Positions 43,331 through 64,000 of a stretch of 64,000 nt of DNA are shown one piece after another (positions within the stretch are counted from its first letter, which is position 1; every line of letters starts with the position of its first letter). The notes under the pieces are model-generated. The model worked only from the letters and a program-made list of their open reading frames with translations. It was not told the DNA's origin and searched no databases. Origin of the DNA: Axinella damicornis (Eukaryota > Porifera > Demospongiae > Axinellida > Axinellidae); the NCBI GenBank assembly GCA_963931865.1, contig OZ007508.1, positions 16,107,104 to 16,171,103 on the forward strand, in the 5' to 3' direction. The translations under genes and the position numbers were made by a program.

Positions 43331-45227
43331 AGTATGTACTCATGAACTGAGCAACTTCGAAGTAAACTTTATGTTGTGATTTGATAGAGTGTAATACTCA
43401 GTAAGTTTTGTGCATGCCTGTAGCCACGTACGTATACTTCAGACCACTCAAAAATTCCTCAGTTCACCAGACTTGCCCCTTGGACTATTGAATCACCAAT
43501 AATTGTCAGTCAAGATGGTTTCAACATCTTGATAGCCGGGAAACTTTCTTGAAAATAGAATTTACAGTGAAGAAAACGTTCACAAATTGTATAATCACAA
43601 GGAGCTTCACAACTGTGAAATATATTTTGACAGTGAGTAACTTTAGTACTAGCAGTGTGAGGATAACTACAACAGTACTAAGAAAAGGAAACTTGGGCCT
43701 ATGCCACAACACACAACAGACTTTTGTCACTTGTGCAACCCAATGTGTGGGTGAGAAACGTGCCAAGGATGATTATATTTCCTGCTGTGAACCACCATTG
43801 AGGCTGCAAGTGTCTGCTGTTGCTCCAGTAGTGGATCCAGGGTGTAGTTAGCCTCGTTCCCAGGCCTTCCACGCGGCCTGGGAACGAGGCTAGGGTGTAC
43901 ATGTAGTCAGTCAAGGACCTTAGAAAGGGCTGCACAAGTGATCCAACGTTATCTACTGCCAACATTTGAAATATAGCTCCACATCCTCAAATCCATTTCG
44001 GAGCTGGATTGTTGGAATGGGCCTGGGTATGAGGCTAAACACAGATCAGTCATAGTTTCAGGTTTCTCAAATCACACTTGCGCTTGTTTGTTAGAGAAGT
44101 CAGTGATGGCTGCTGTGCATTCTGATCGAAGCCATCATCTCAAGTTTATAAGCAGGATCGATATCAGGGAAGCGATTTCTGGGCATGCAAGAGAGAACAC
44201 TGTACGTGCTGCTACTGGAATCAGTCAATGGAATCTATTCCTATCTCTTCAGACGCTATAGGCCTACTCGGTACCAAGTAAGCATGCACTTCTTGCTTGC
44301 TGTGAATTACTTCTGTTCCCATCGGAACCCATCAGTAGCATTATAATATTGGCTAGCGCTTGTACCTGATGTTGTGCTTGCAATAGACATATCCTACTTG
44401 CCACCACGAGATATTTGTGCCTGAAAATCTTCACCTCTCTTCTCCCCTCGAGCACCAGGTCTCCAGGTATCACGGAGAGAGAGGAAGTGAGGTTATACAC
44501 TGTAGGTCATGATTGATTGAAAGTCCAAGAGCAGTCGTTTTCCCTCTTCTTCACCGCGCATTGCTATCTATCCTTGCTGTAATGTTCTCCAGTGACGTGT
44601 ACGTCTCGTTACGTTCTGACGCAGGTGTACCGTGTGTGGTAGCACACACACCATTTGGGGAAGGAAGCAGCCAAAGCCACTGGGCAGCAGAAACTGAGGA
44701 GGAGGGGCTAGCTTTTGATAAAAGGGAGGGGCAACTCCGCCCACTGCAATTAGGTAGGTGGGGCTGGGATATTGTATCGTAGCAACGCATTCAATTGCTT
44801 CACCAAACATTCACAAAGAAGGGGCGGGTACTTTGTTTTCCAAGCTATCCAGTATCTGGAGGCCGCCAAATATGGTTTAGGGGCATTTGCGAACAACTAT
44901 TAGTGCACACGGTTCAGCCACTGCTAGAACGTGAACTGATCAGGCGGGAGTGGTGTATTTCAACAAGGACTGAGTACAGTGCAAGTTCGGCCTGCGCGCG
45001 CTATCAATCGAGGGGGCGAGTTCATTCAGAGATCCTCAACTCAAACCTGGATAGCAGTAACGTAAGTGTGCATACAGTATACATTCCCTTTGCCGTGCTT
45101 CGCTAGCGCTGACCTCAATTGTATTTTAGAAAGGGGGTGGGGCTCGTTGGGTTAAACAGAGGAGGGGCTACTCTAAACTTATCACGCATCACTACTGTAT
45201 TATATGTTCGTGTGTACAGGAAGAGAG
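43331..45227. other. Intergenic region between ATR and laminin
   Basis: About 1.9 kb. It contains a foldback element at 43851-43890 and a stranded half at about 44015-44035. Only short overlapping frames are present. The laminin promoter and a possible 5' UTR exon should lie here: a TGTACAG acceptor-like site is at 45213-45219, 9 bases upstream of the ATG. No TATA box was convincing. Confidence 0.55.
43851..43890. mobile_element. Minimal foldback, GCCTCGTTCCCAG family
   Basis: GCCTCGTTCCCAGGCC and its reverse complement GGCCTGGGAACGAGGC are separated by 8 bases and flanked by TA. It is a 40 bp hairpin derivative of the 25097-25491 element. Confidence 0.75.
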
Positions 45228-56040
<10,813 letters not shown>

Positions 56041-57576
56041 GTCCTGCATTTTTATAATTAGCACACTGACATGCATCATATATACTATACAAACTCTTCA
56101 CAGCAGAGAAAACTAATATTATCTTTCCCGCTCAAAACTAACATGGTTCTTTTGTAATGCTTTCTCAGAACTGTGGTGGATTTTTCTTGTGGTTAGTGTA
56201 CATATTTTTGTAAGTAGCTAGCTATCTACATGTAATACTGCATCTATTTTTGCAGTGTTCTTTGTATCGTAATAACAAATTTGACGAACGGATTTCTTGG
56301 ATGAAGGCTAAGAGGTTGAATATATAACATTCAGGTACTGTTAACCATATTAGCACAAAATATGATTGGTCTAACCAGCCATATTTACGGAGGGGGGGAA
56401 GTGTGGCTGGTCCCAAGACTAGGTCTGAACTTACTTGCTACATGAGTACAAATTTTCTGGAAGGGTACGATATTTTCCTAGAGTTACTATTCATAGTAAG
56501 AGCATCATCTGCTCGTGATTGCCATGCATACGAAGGAGGCAGGGTGCAGGGCTGGTTGACAGCTAGGAGGGGGTTGGATATCTCTGTCACTAACTACCGG
56601 TACCACCCATAGGACTGGGTCCTGCTAGTAAATTACGCATAATTATACTAAAGTGTATACATGTAGCTAAATGCTTATAGCTATATGCATGCGTGCAGTT
56701 TCAATATTGGCAGGGATGTTGTAACTATCATCAGATGGTCTATAGCTACCGCTTTTCTGACAGGGGTTCAAAGGTCACGTACGCGGCTAAAAACGGATTG
56801 GGAGACGGCCTGGGAATGAGGCTACAGATGGTCCAGGTCACCATAATGGTGCAATGCATGATTATATAAACTGGATAAGAAACATTGTATTCAATACTGC
56901 AGTCGTTATGCTGACACATATAAAGATGTATAACGCAGAGGCATGTTACCATCATAGAAATCAGCCACAAACTTGTTAAGACAATCAGAGCGAAGTTTGT
57001 AGTGGTCAGATCGTACTGAAAGACCTCTGAATCCACCTATACGAACAAGATGTGAATACCATGCACACTGCTTAATCACAAACGGTTGATATACCTGGTT
57101 AATGAATTCTTAAGTAGTTAATCTCCTAGTAAAGACACTTTACTTGCAACAATTTCAGCTTCACAACTGTGGCCAACACTTGTAATTGAAGAGGTGTATC
57201 CGATGTTTGTATGCTACACAGGTCGCACTACATGTATACACATCTTGGTTTGGTAGTGCAATTGGACAACCAACTCTGTACAGTTGAACACCAACTCTGG
57301 CATGTTGTGCAACACCTCCATGCATGCATGCACAGTAACCAAACCATCGCTAGATATAAAATATTCAGAGTAAAGCTAGAGCATTATTTTACATAAATAC
57401 ACCTTGTAAACACTTGAAACTGATTTTGAGTGACAATACCACTGTGACAGTGCATCAATAACAACAAAATATCAGGCTACGTGTTTTACTAGTCAGTATA
57501 CTTCTGAGTAGTTCTATCTAATACGTAACTATAGCCTACGTAGCTAGCAAGTATGTAGCTAGCCTAGTATAATTAT
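56041..57576. other. Intergenic DNA downstream of laminin
   Basis: About 1.5 kb with short frames and a stranded GGCCTGGGAATGAGGCTA end at about 56802-56822. The text near 53690-53840 in the last-but-one laminin intron and that near 56530-56640 share GGTTGACAG, GGAGGGGGTTG and GGTCCTGCYAGTA words, so a diverged repeat is present in both. No gene was found. Confidence 0.5.
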
Positions 57577-58672
57577 AGTGCCTAGTGCACAGCCTGGTAG
57601 TGCACTGCCTAGTGCACAGCTAGTATAGTGCACTGCCTAGTGCACAGCCTGGTATAGTGCACTGCATACTGCACAGCCTGGTATAGTGCACTGCCTAATG
57701 CACAGCTGGTATAGTGCACTAGTGGCCTAGTGCTCGGCATGGTAGTGCACTGCATAGTGCACAGCCTGGTATAGTGCAAAAGTGGCCTTGTGCACAGCAT
57801 GGTAGTGCACTGCATAGTGCACAGCCTGGTAGTTCACTACCTAGTGCAGAGCCTGGTATAGTGCACTGCCAAGTGCACAGCATGGTAGTGCACTGCCTAG
57901 TGCACATCCTGGTATAGTGCACTGCCTAGTGCACAGCATGGTAGTGCACTGCCTAGTGCACAGCCTGGTAGATAAATGTCTAGTGCACAGCCTGGGATAG
58001 TTCACTGCCTAGTGCACAGCCTGGTAGTGCACTGCTTAGTGCAGAGCCTGGTATAGTGCACAGCCTACTGCACAGCCTGGTATAGTGCACTGCCTAGTGC
58101 ACAGCCTGGTATAGTGCACTGCCTAGTGCACAGCATGGTAGTGCACTGCTTAGTGCAGAGCCTGGTATAGTGCACAGCCTACTGCACAGCATGGTAGTGC
58201 ACTGCCTAGTGCACATCCTGGTATAGTGCACTGCCTAGTGCACAGCATGGTAGTGCACTGCCTAGTGCACAGCCTGGTATAGTGCACAGCCTACTGCACA
58301 GCATGGTAGTGCACTGCTTAGTGCAGAGCCTGGTATAGTGCACAGCCTACTGCACAGCCTGGTAGTGTACTGCCTAGTGCACAACCTGGTATAGTGCACT
58401 GCTTAGTGCACAGCATGGTAGTGCACTGCCTAGTGCAAAGCCTGGTAGTGCGCTGCCTAGTGCACGGCATGGTAGTGCACTGCCTAGTGCACAGCCTGGT
58501 GGTGCACTGCCTAGTGCACAGCCTGGTTTCGTGCACTGCCTAGTGCACAGCCTGGTAGTGCACTGCCAAGTGCACAGCCTGGTAGTGCACTGCCTAGTGC
58601 ACAGCCTGGTATAGTGCACTGCCTAGTGCACAGCCTGGTACAGCACTGCCTAGTGCTAGTCTGTCTAGTGCA
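57577..58672 (-). repeat. GTGCAC minisatellite, inverted second array
   Basis: Units read GTGCACTGCCTAGTGCACAG plus CCTGGTA(TA), the exact reverse complement of the 11910-14091 unit, again with 27 and 29 bp forms. Units are more diverged (CAGCATGG, TTAGTGCAGAG). The CTAGTCTGTCTAGTGCA end mirrors the CTAGGCAGACTAGTGCA start of the first array, so both arrays share a boundary. Confidence 0.93.
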
Positions 58673-59068
58673 CCCTCGGACTAGCCTCGGACTGGCCTCG
58701 GACTGGCCTCGGACTGGCCTCGGACTGGCCTCGGACTGGCCTCGGACTGGCCTCGGACTGGCCTCGGACTGGCCTCGGACTGGCCTCGGACTGGCCTCGG
58801 ACTAGCTAGCCTCGGACTAGCTAGCCTCGGACTAGCCTCGGACTAGCCTCGGACTGGCCTCGGACTAGCCTCGGACTAGCTAGCCTCGGACTAGCCTCGG
58901 ACTAGCCTCGGACTAGCCTCGGACTAGCCTCGGACTAGCCTCGGACTAGCCTCGGACTAGCCTCGGACTAGCCTCGGACTAGCTAGCCTCGGACTAGCCT
59001 CGGACTAGCCTCGGACTAGCCTCGGACTAGCCTCGGACTAGCCTCGGACTAGCCTCGGACTAGCCTCA
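58673..59068 (+). repeat. CCTCGGACTRG 11 bp tandem array
   Basis: About 33 units of CCTCGGACTGG or CCTCGGACTAG, some extended by CTAG to CCTCGGACTAGCTAG. The G-ending form dominates the first part and the A-ending form the second. It directly abuts the inverted minisatellite. Confidence 0.95.
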
Positions 59069-59075
59069 AAGGACC

Positions 59076-59674
59076 CCTCTTCCCTAGTAATCTGGGTCCA
59101 GGCACAGAGATTAATATTGTGTACTTGATGGCCAGTCTATATACCTTTGACATTCCATATTGGAAACAAAGAGCATTGCTACAGTTGAAATAAAAATGCA
59201 CAATTTGTTATTTTCACAAAACAATGATCTTCGTATTATAGGCAATTTGTATCCCTCTTTCAAGTCCAGTAAACGTTAGTTATACACAGGAACTTAACAG
59301 AGGTCTGCCATCTAGTACTACTGCAACAAACAAGTAGTACTTCATTGTTGCCCACACAAATATTAACACACACACTGAATACTTCATGTCAGGAGCTTAA
59401 CTATGAGTGAAGTGGCGGGAAGGAGCGTCAAACTACCACAACCATATGCTGTCAATTAGCATATGCACAAAACTCCCTGTATGGATTTGAAATGCAATTG
59501 TAGGGTTACCGTACAAGGAGCTCTGGTGGGGCTCCCAATTGAATTATTATTCCACACCACATCGAACCTAACAAGTATGCTATGGTGTCCGCTCTAATTA
59601 AGGTGCCCTTAAAAAAAAAAAAGTTACTGACTTCAAGGGGCGCCTTTATTGGAGCGGAAAAAAGTCCTTTGAGA
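59076..59674. other. Intergenic 3' side of EXTL-like gene
   Basis: It contains the EXTL-like 3' UTR if the last exon is right. Repeated GGTGCCCTT, GGGGCGCCTTTATTGGAGC and GGGGCACCTTATTTGGAG words at 59600-59730 indicate an imperfect AAGGGGCGCCTTTATTGGAGC-type repeat. No gene was seen. Confidence 0.5.
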
Positions 59675-62600
59675 TCATAGGGGCACCTTATTTGGAGAGG
59701 TGCCTTCTAATTGGAGTGAAATTTTGATGTTCCTCTTCAGCTCTCTCTCTTGCTTGTTGCTCTCCTGCTCCGACATCAACTTTAGAATATTCCTGGGACC
59801 AACTGGGCACTTCGGACTTTCTACAGAAACTAGTTTGCCATGAGGATATGGACAAGTCTTCTTGCAACCGGTCAGTCTTTTTGTTGCATTGAAACACACC
59901 TCCTCTCTACCCCCCCCCCCCCCCCCCCCCCAAATAATTACTGGTAGTCATATGTTCCTTCACACCACTTCAACGCCGCTCATAAGCTTCTGTTCATGTA
60001 CATGCATGTAACAAAACTCACCCCTTGATCCTTCAAGATTAATAATCTTTCCTTTCATTTTTACTGTGAGTAGACATGGCTGTGGCATGTTAACGTCTGT
60101 AAGAAACTTAGCCACCATCATGTTCATTCCAATATCCTCACAGTTCATCCCCTTGTCTATGTACTGAAACATCTGTCCGGGTAGGATGTTAGGGTCATGG
60201 AACATCTTGAGGTAAGCTTTATGTATTAGCCACGTCCCAGGCAACATCATACAGTTGCCGGGGAAGGGAGTGGTTCCTTTGTATACGCCATAAAAGTAGG
60301 TTCCTTGTGGGGTCATTGTGTAGGTACGATCCTCAAAACCTACTATACGATGTCGAAATTCCTGCAGTGGAGTGAGACATTAAACAGTGATGTCAGTTAA
60401 TTACTATAAAATTTCAATTTTATTTTCCTCCCGATAATTAGAGCAAAAACGTGGCATACAAGGCACATGCGTTTTGCGGGAGAATTTTATTGAGGCAAAA
60501 AACGGTCTAGAGATAAGTTGAGGCACTGAACTCAAATATTTGGGTAGCCTCATTCCCAGGCACTCCGTAATTACCGAGTGCCTGTGAACGAGGCTAATAT
60601 TTGGGTAGTTTCTGTGTAGGATGTACATGTCCTGTAGCTTACAGTACATGTACTGTGTGGAGAATTCATTGTTATAAAAAAGCCTATTATTATATCAAGG
60701 TAAAAATTATGCATACTAGGATATCTATATTTCATAAATGCTCATATCAAGCTCTATCCATTGGTGCTGTTACAACAAATTGAAAAATGACCCTGACGTA
60801 TAGCTACATTAAGCATTGGCACTAATTCGGCAGTGTACTGTACATGAATTATGAGTCAAGAGAATTTCGACTAGCAGAGGTACATATGCAGATATTGATT
60901 ACCAAACATCACTGCTCTTGTTACTGCTTACACATATATAGCATGTACAGCTGGTAGCATCAGGGGCAGATCCAGCAAAAAATATAAGGGGGGGTCGAAG
61001 CCAGTGATTGTCATGCTGGAGGTGCTTTCGAAAGTGGCATGAAGCGCGGAAAATGTTTTCACCGTCATCATTACAGTTGCCAGGAAGGGTTCTTATGGAA
61101 ACTTGGTGCTTTCCACTACCCTGCTACTGCTTTCTTCTTCCGAGTCGGCATCTTCTCAGCATCGTGCACTGTGTGATGATCGCACAGTCAGCATGTATTA
61201 TAGTAAACTAGGGGCATGCCCATAGGTGTATCCGGTATCAGTCAGTAAGGGGGGTTCAGCCCCCCTGGATCTGCCCCTGGGCACTGTGAACATGCATTTC
61301 AGTTCCCACAAGGCGTCAGGTGGGACCTATACACTATTTGTAACTGTATGTATACCTGCCAGGCAAGGAATGCCACTTCAAGGTCGTGAAGATCCTCTAT
61401 TTTTCGATCATCATCAATGGCAAGCACGCCTATAGTAAAAAAAGAAAAAGATGATAATTGTATTGGTAGCCTTATAGGCCATTGAGAAATCATTACGAGG
61501 TCAAAGTACAGAAGTGGCAATATTGCATAGCAGTAAGTACATACAGTATAAACTATTTTTCCTAGAATCCATGTTAATGCTTATAGGCGATCTACTTGTT
61601 TTGTGACACGTAAGCTCTACATGCATGAGTGTATTTTATTCGTACTGTAAGCCATGCATAATAGGCAATTGCCATAGCTCATATATATGGCATCCATGCA
61701 GCATTAATTTCAACCTAGGAACCACGTACCTTCGATCAAAAGGCAATTATTCCAGACCAAGGCCAAGGCACTGTTGTAAATTGAATATGGCCACCTGCTA
61801 CAGCGGAAATATTAGTGATAGTGAACTACAGCTACGAACCTGAAGTCAGTTAACTCTTTACCAACCATAGACTTTGGAGGTCAGTTTATAGCTTGTAATT
61901 TAAACATAACCAAGTTCCCATCGGTTTTCATGCCCAAAACTTCACACAGAACTGCATACAGCCATGCTTTCCACATTCGCGACTCTGACCACACCCACTT
62001 GTTAACAAGTATGCAATCAAGATGCTCAGGCAATGATAACTTGCTCTAGCAGAAAAAAACAGCCTTGAACACTGGAATTTCGAGGCTCTACAAAGTGAGA
62101 GTAGTGTTCTTAAGGGCTATTCACGGCTAAGCCCTTCGGGAAGCTGAAAGTCTTATGACGGCATTTGCAGTCATTGGTTGGTAAAGCACCTGGACCTAGC
62201 TACATATACATTTAGCCATCTAAGCAAACTGGATATCTGAAAGGTGCCAATGGACAGTATACTTTCAGCAAGCTGTACTATCATGCTTGCTAAAAGCACT
62301 GGAATATGCTCCTATGCTGCATGCACATGATGCATAATTTGCCAAGGCCTAATTTGGGAGGTTCATTTTGTGACAATATAGCTACCCTGGGTGCAAATTC
62401 GGCAACTTGACGACGGCTAATTTCACATGCTGAACATATAAGCTATACATAGAAGTAATTGTCTTAACACTTACACTCTGTTTCAATCTCAGGTCTTGGT
62501 TTAAATCTATTGCTGAGACGATTCTCTTTCTCTCTGATGAACTGTAGCTTTGTCTCGCATGATTTTGACAGGTCAAGTAAATTCTGTGGAACAGGAGTAC

Positions 62601-63045
62601 CAACATCGTTCCAAATCACCAGGATGTTCTCTAGATACTGTACTTTACAGTAATGTGTGAGTAGCTCAGGTAAAGTACCAATGCGCTTGTACGTCAGCAT
62701 GACCAGTGTACATCTTTCATTCTCATAGTCAATTTCAACATGTCGGAATAGCTCGGAATAGTATTTCTGGAGTACAAAAGGTGTTTGCTTGTCTACAACT
62801 GTTTGTTGCACCACCTCAGATTCAACTTCAGGGGATTCATGTTCCTCTGCTTTGGCAGTACTGGCTACTGGCATGGCACTCCTTTCATTCGACCTCGCTA
62901 GAGCTACCTCTGTAGCAGAAGCTAAGGGTTCTGGCGTTGGACAGTGACACTGCAGGCCTTGCTGTAGCCTACTGACCAGGAATAGCAGCCATACAGTGGC
63001 TACGCCGGCCCAGACGAACAGTCCACTCACAAGCCACCCCCTCAT
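59675..63045 (-). CDS. Exostosin-like GT64 glycosyltransferase
   Basis: Type II Golgi enzyme expected to add GlcNAc or GalNAc in heparan sulfate or linker synthesis. Exons on the minus strand: 63045-62475, 61429-61356, 60361-60022, 59904-59675, phases consistent, 404 residues. Residues 3-25 form a membrane anchor (GLFVWAGVATVWLLFLVS). A Ser/Glu-rich stem follows, then GT64 from ~105: CTLVMLTYKRIGTLPELL and VIWNDVGTPVPQ. CVLAIDDD (~191-197) holds the DxD-type metal site. HRIVGFEDR, LPGTWLIHKAYL and GMNCEDIGMN (~286-295) are family hallmarks. The length resembles EXTL2. The last exon is least certain: its acceptor lacks a pyrimidine tract and its tail overlaps a repeat. Confidence 0.9.
59910..59931. 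repeat. Poly-C homopolymer (22 bp)
   Basis: Read on the minus strand this is a G22 run immediately upstream of the proposed last EXTL-like exon acceptor. Confidence 0.95.
60547..60594. mobile_element. Minimal foldback, GCCTCRTTCCCAG family
   Basis: GCCTCATTCCCAGGCACTC and GAGTGCCTGTGAACGAGGC form a 48 bp TA-flanked hairpin in the EXTL-like intron. Confidence 0.7.
60961..61280. mobile_element. MITE with CAGGGGCAGATCCAG termini
   Basis: A perfect 15 bp terminal inverted repeat CAGGGGCAGATCCAG encloses 320 bp in an EXTL-like intron. Subterminal runs GGGGGG (61000) and CCCCCC (61260) are also inverted. The termini look hAT-like, but no clean 8 bp target duplication was seen. Related CTGGATCCGCCACTG termini occur at about 37993-38008. 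Confidence 0.7.
61430..62474. other. EXTL-like intron 1
   Basis: About 1.0 kb between the first and second exons. It contains short frames only; nothing recognised. Confidence 0.6.
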
Positions 63046-64000
63046 AGTGGGCCAGACTCTCTCTCGCGCGCGCGGAGATCGTCAACCACTGGATCATGGA
63101 CCGTACTATAATTATCCATGCGCATGGACTGGATGCAATCTCGGAATGGAAAGGGTTAATTAACTTAATGCTGGGGTAGCGTCACGGTGTTTTACGGATT
63201 TCCGTATCTGAGTGTTTTGACCAGTGATGCTGCTAAACTGGGCAATGCTGTGTGCACACCAAAGCCCATAGCTACACAGATCTAGACATTTCTCCACCCA
63301 GAAAACAAACACATTTCTGGGGACTGAACCAGTCAAGCCCACTGCGCCACTGCACCAATCCACCATTTCCGTATAAACTGCGCCCCAAAAACCAAACAAT
63401 AACGGAAACGCGAAAGGGAGACTGTGTAAATGGCTTCAGCAGAAGACACCTAATCTTCAACGCTAGCTACAGGCGAATTTTTGGGTGGGATGTACTTTAG
63501 TCTAGTCTCTACAACTACGGATGCGCATTTAGCACTACACCCCTAAGATGCAGTGATCAGTGTCATAGCTGGATAGCTAGCTACTTATTCCGTTTGAGTG
63601 GGTGATCGGGTCACCCTTCCATTTGGGGACTTCATTTGGGTGACTTTTCATGATGGTGAGTCCACATGTAGCGATCCTCGCTGGGATTTTTGGGATCTGG
63701 GAACAAGACTACATACGTAGTCACTACGAGGAACGAGGCACTTCATTTTCTTTCTTGCCCAATCCCAACTTACTCAATCACTAGCTATAGCTACTGGATT
63801 GCCAAGTGGATGAAGCTAGTATTCTATTCTTTTCAGTGCCATCTATAGCTAGCATTGAATTCGAAGCTAAGTTATTGTCATGGGAGTGTATAGATACATT
63901 TCCCTTTATCCAACCATTCTTGTGTGCACTTGGATCATGAGACTACATTAGGGTGCATGAAAATGCACTTGCAACATAAGAGTATAGATGCAGAAACTCA
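63046..64000. other. Upstream region of EXTL-like gene
   Basis: The promoter for the minus-strand EXTL-like gene should lie here. A CTCTCTCGCGCGCGCGGAGA stretch at 63058-63077 is the only GC-rich, CpG-rich segment, immediately 5' of the ATG, and could be a core promoter or 5' UTR. A diverged GGGATCTGGGAACAAGACTA foldback end lies at about 63688-63710. No further gene was seen to the window end. Confidence 0.45.

Noticed and set aside
45204..45227. Upstream ATG of the laminin frame at 45204
   Set aside because: A TGTACAG acceptor-like site lies between it and the ATG at 45228, and the latter gives a standard signal peptide.

Overview
The window is animal genomic DNA: three multi-exon genes with GT-AG introns, separated and filled by a dense load of transposons, MITE-like foldbacks and tandem arrays. 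A laminin gene, an ATR checkpoint kinase and an exostosin-type glycosyltransferase point to a metazoan. Compact introns, abundant TACGTA/GCTAGC-like words and a mosaic laminin suggest an early-branching lineage, most likely a demosponge. That assignment is inference, not proof.

Layout. From 235 to 43330 (+) lies the C-terminal ~1,400 codons of ATR in 50 exons: HEAT/UME region, FAT, PI3K-like kinase and FATC. The gene starts left of the window. Its introns hold most of the accessory DNA: a nested pair of DNA transposons (6986-9934, with a pogo-like element inside at 8072-9451), a 2.2 kb GTGCAC-rich minisatellite (11910-14091), a 273 bp palindrome (19469-19741), an 18/21 bp array (21001-21830), a 395 bp foldback element (25097-25491), a rearranged piggyBac copy (29459-31520), a RAG1 N-terminus-like ORF and a duplicated-exon gene on the minus strand (32621-34658), and a truncated BEL/Pao-like gag (40655-42694).

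From 45228 to 56040 (+) is a complete 12-exon laminin gene whose exon lengths sum to 1,880 codons. It has a signal peptide, an LN domain, about 16 laminin EGF repeats, an L4b/LF-type domain, a coiled coil and a gamma-like C-terminal cysteine. From 57577 to 58672 the GTGCAC minisatellite recurs in inverted orientation, followed by an 11 bp CCTCGGACTRG array. From 63045 down to 59675 (-) is a four-exon GT64 (EXTL-like) type II glycosyltransferase.

The three host genes do not form an operon or pathway. ATR acts in the nucleus in replication-stress signalling, laminin in extracellular matrix, and EXTL in Golgi proteoglycan synthesis. The most unusual content is in ATR introns: the RAG1-NTD/RING-like ORF, the adjacent gene with two interchangeable N-terminal half-domain exons, and the piggyBac copy whose middle is inverted.
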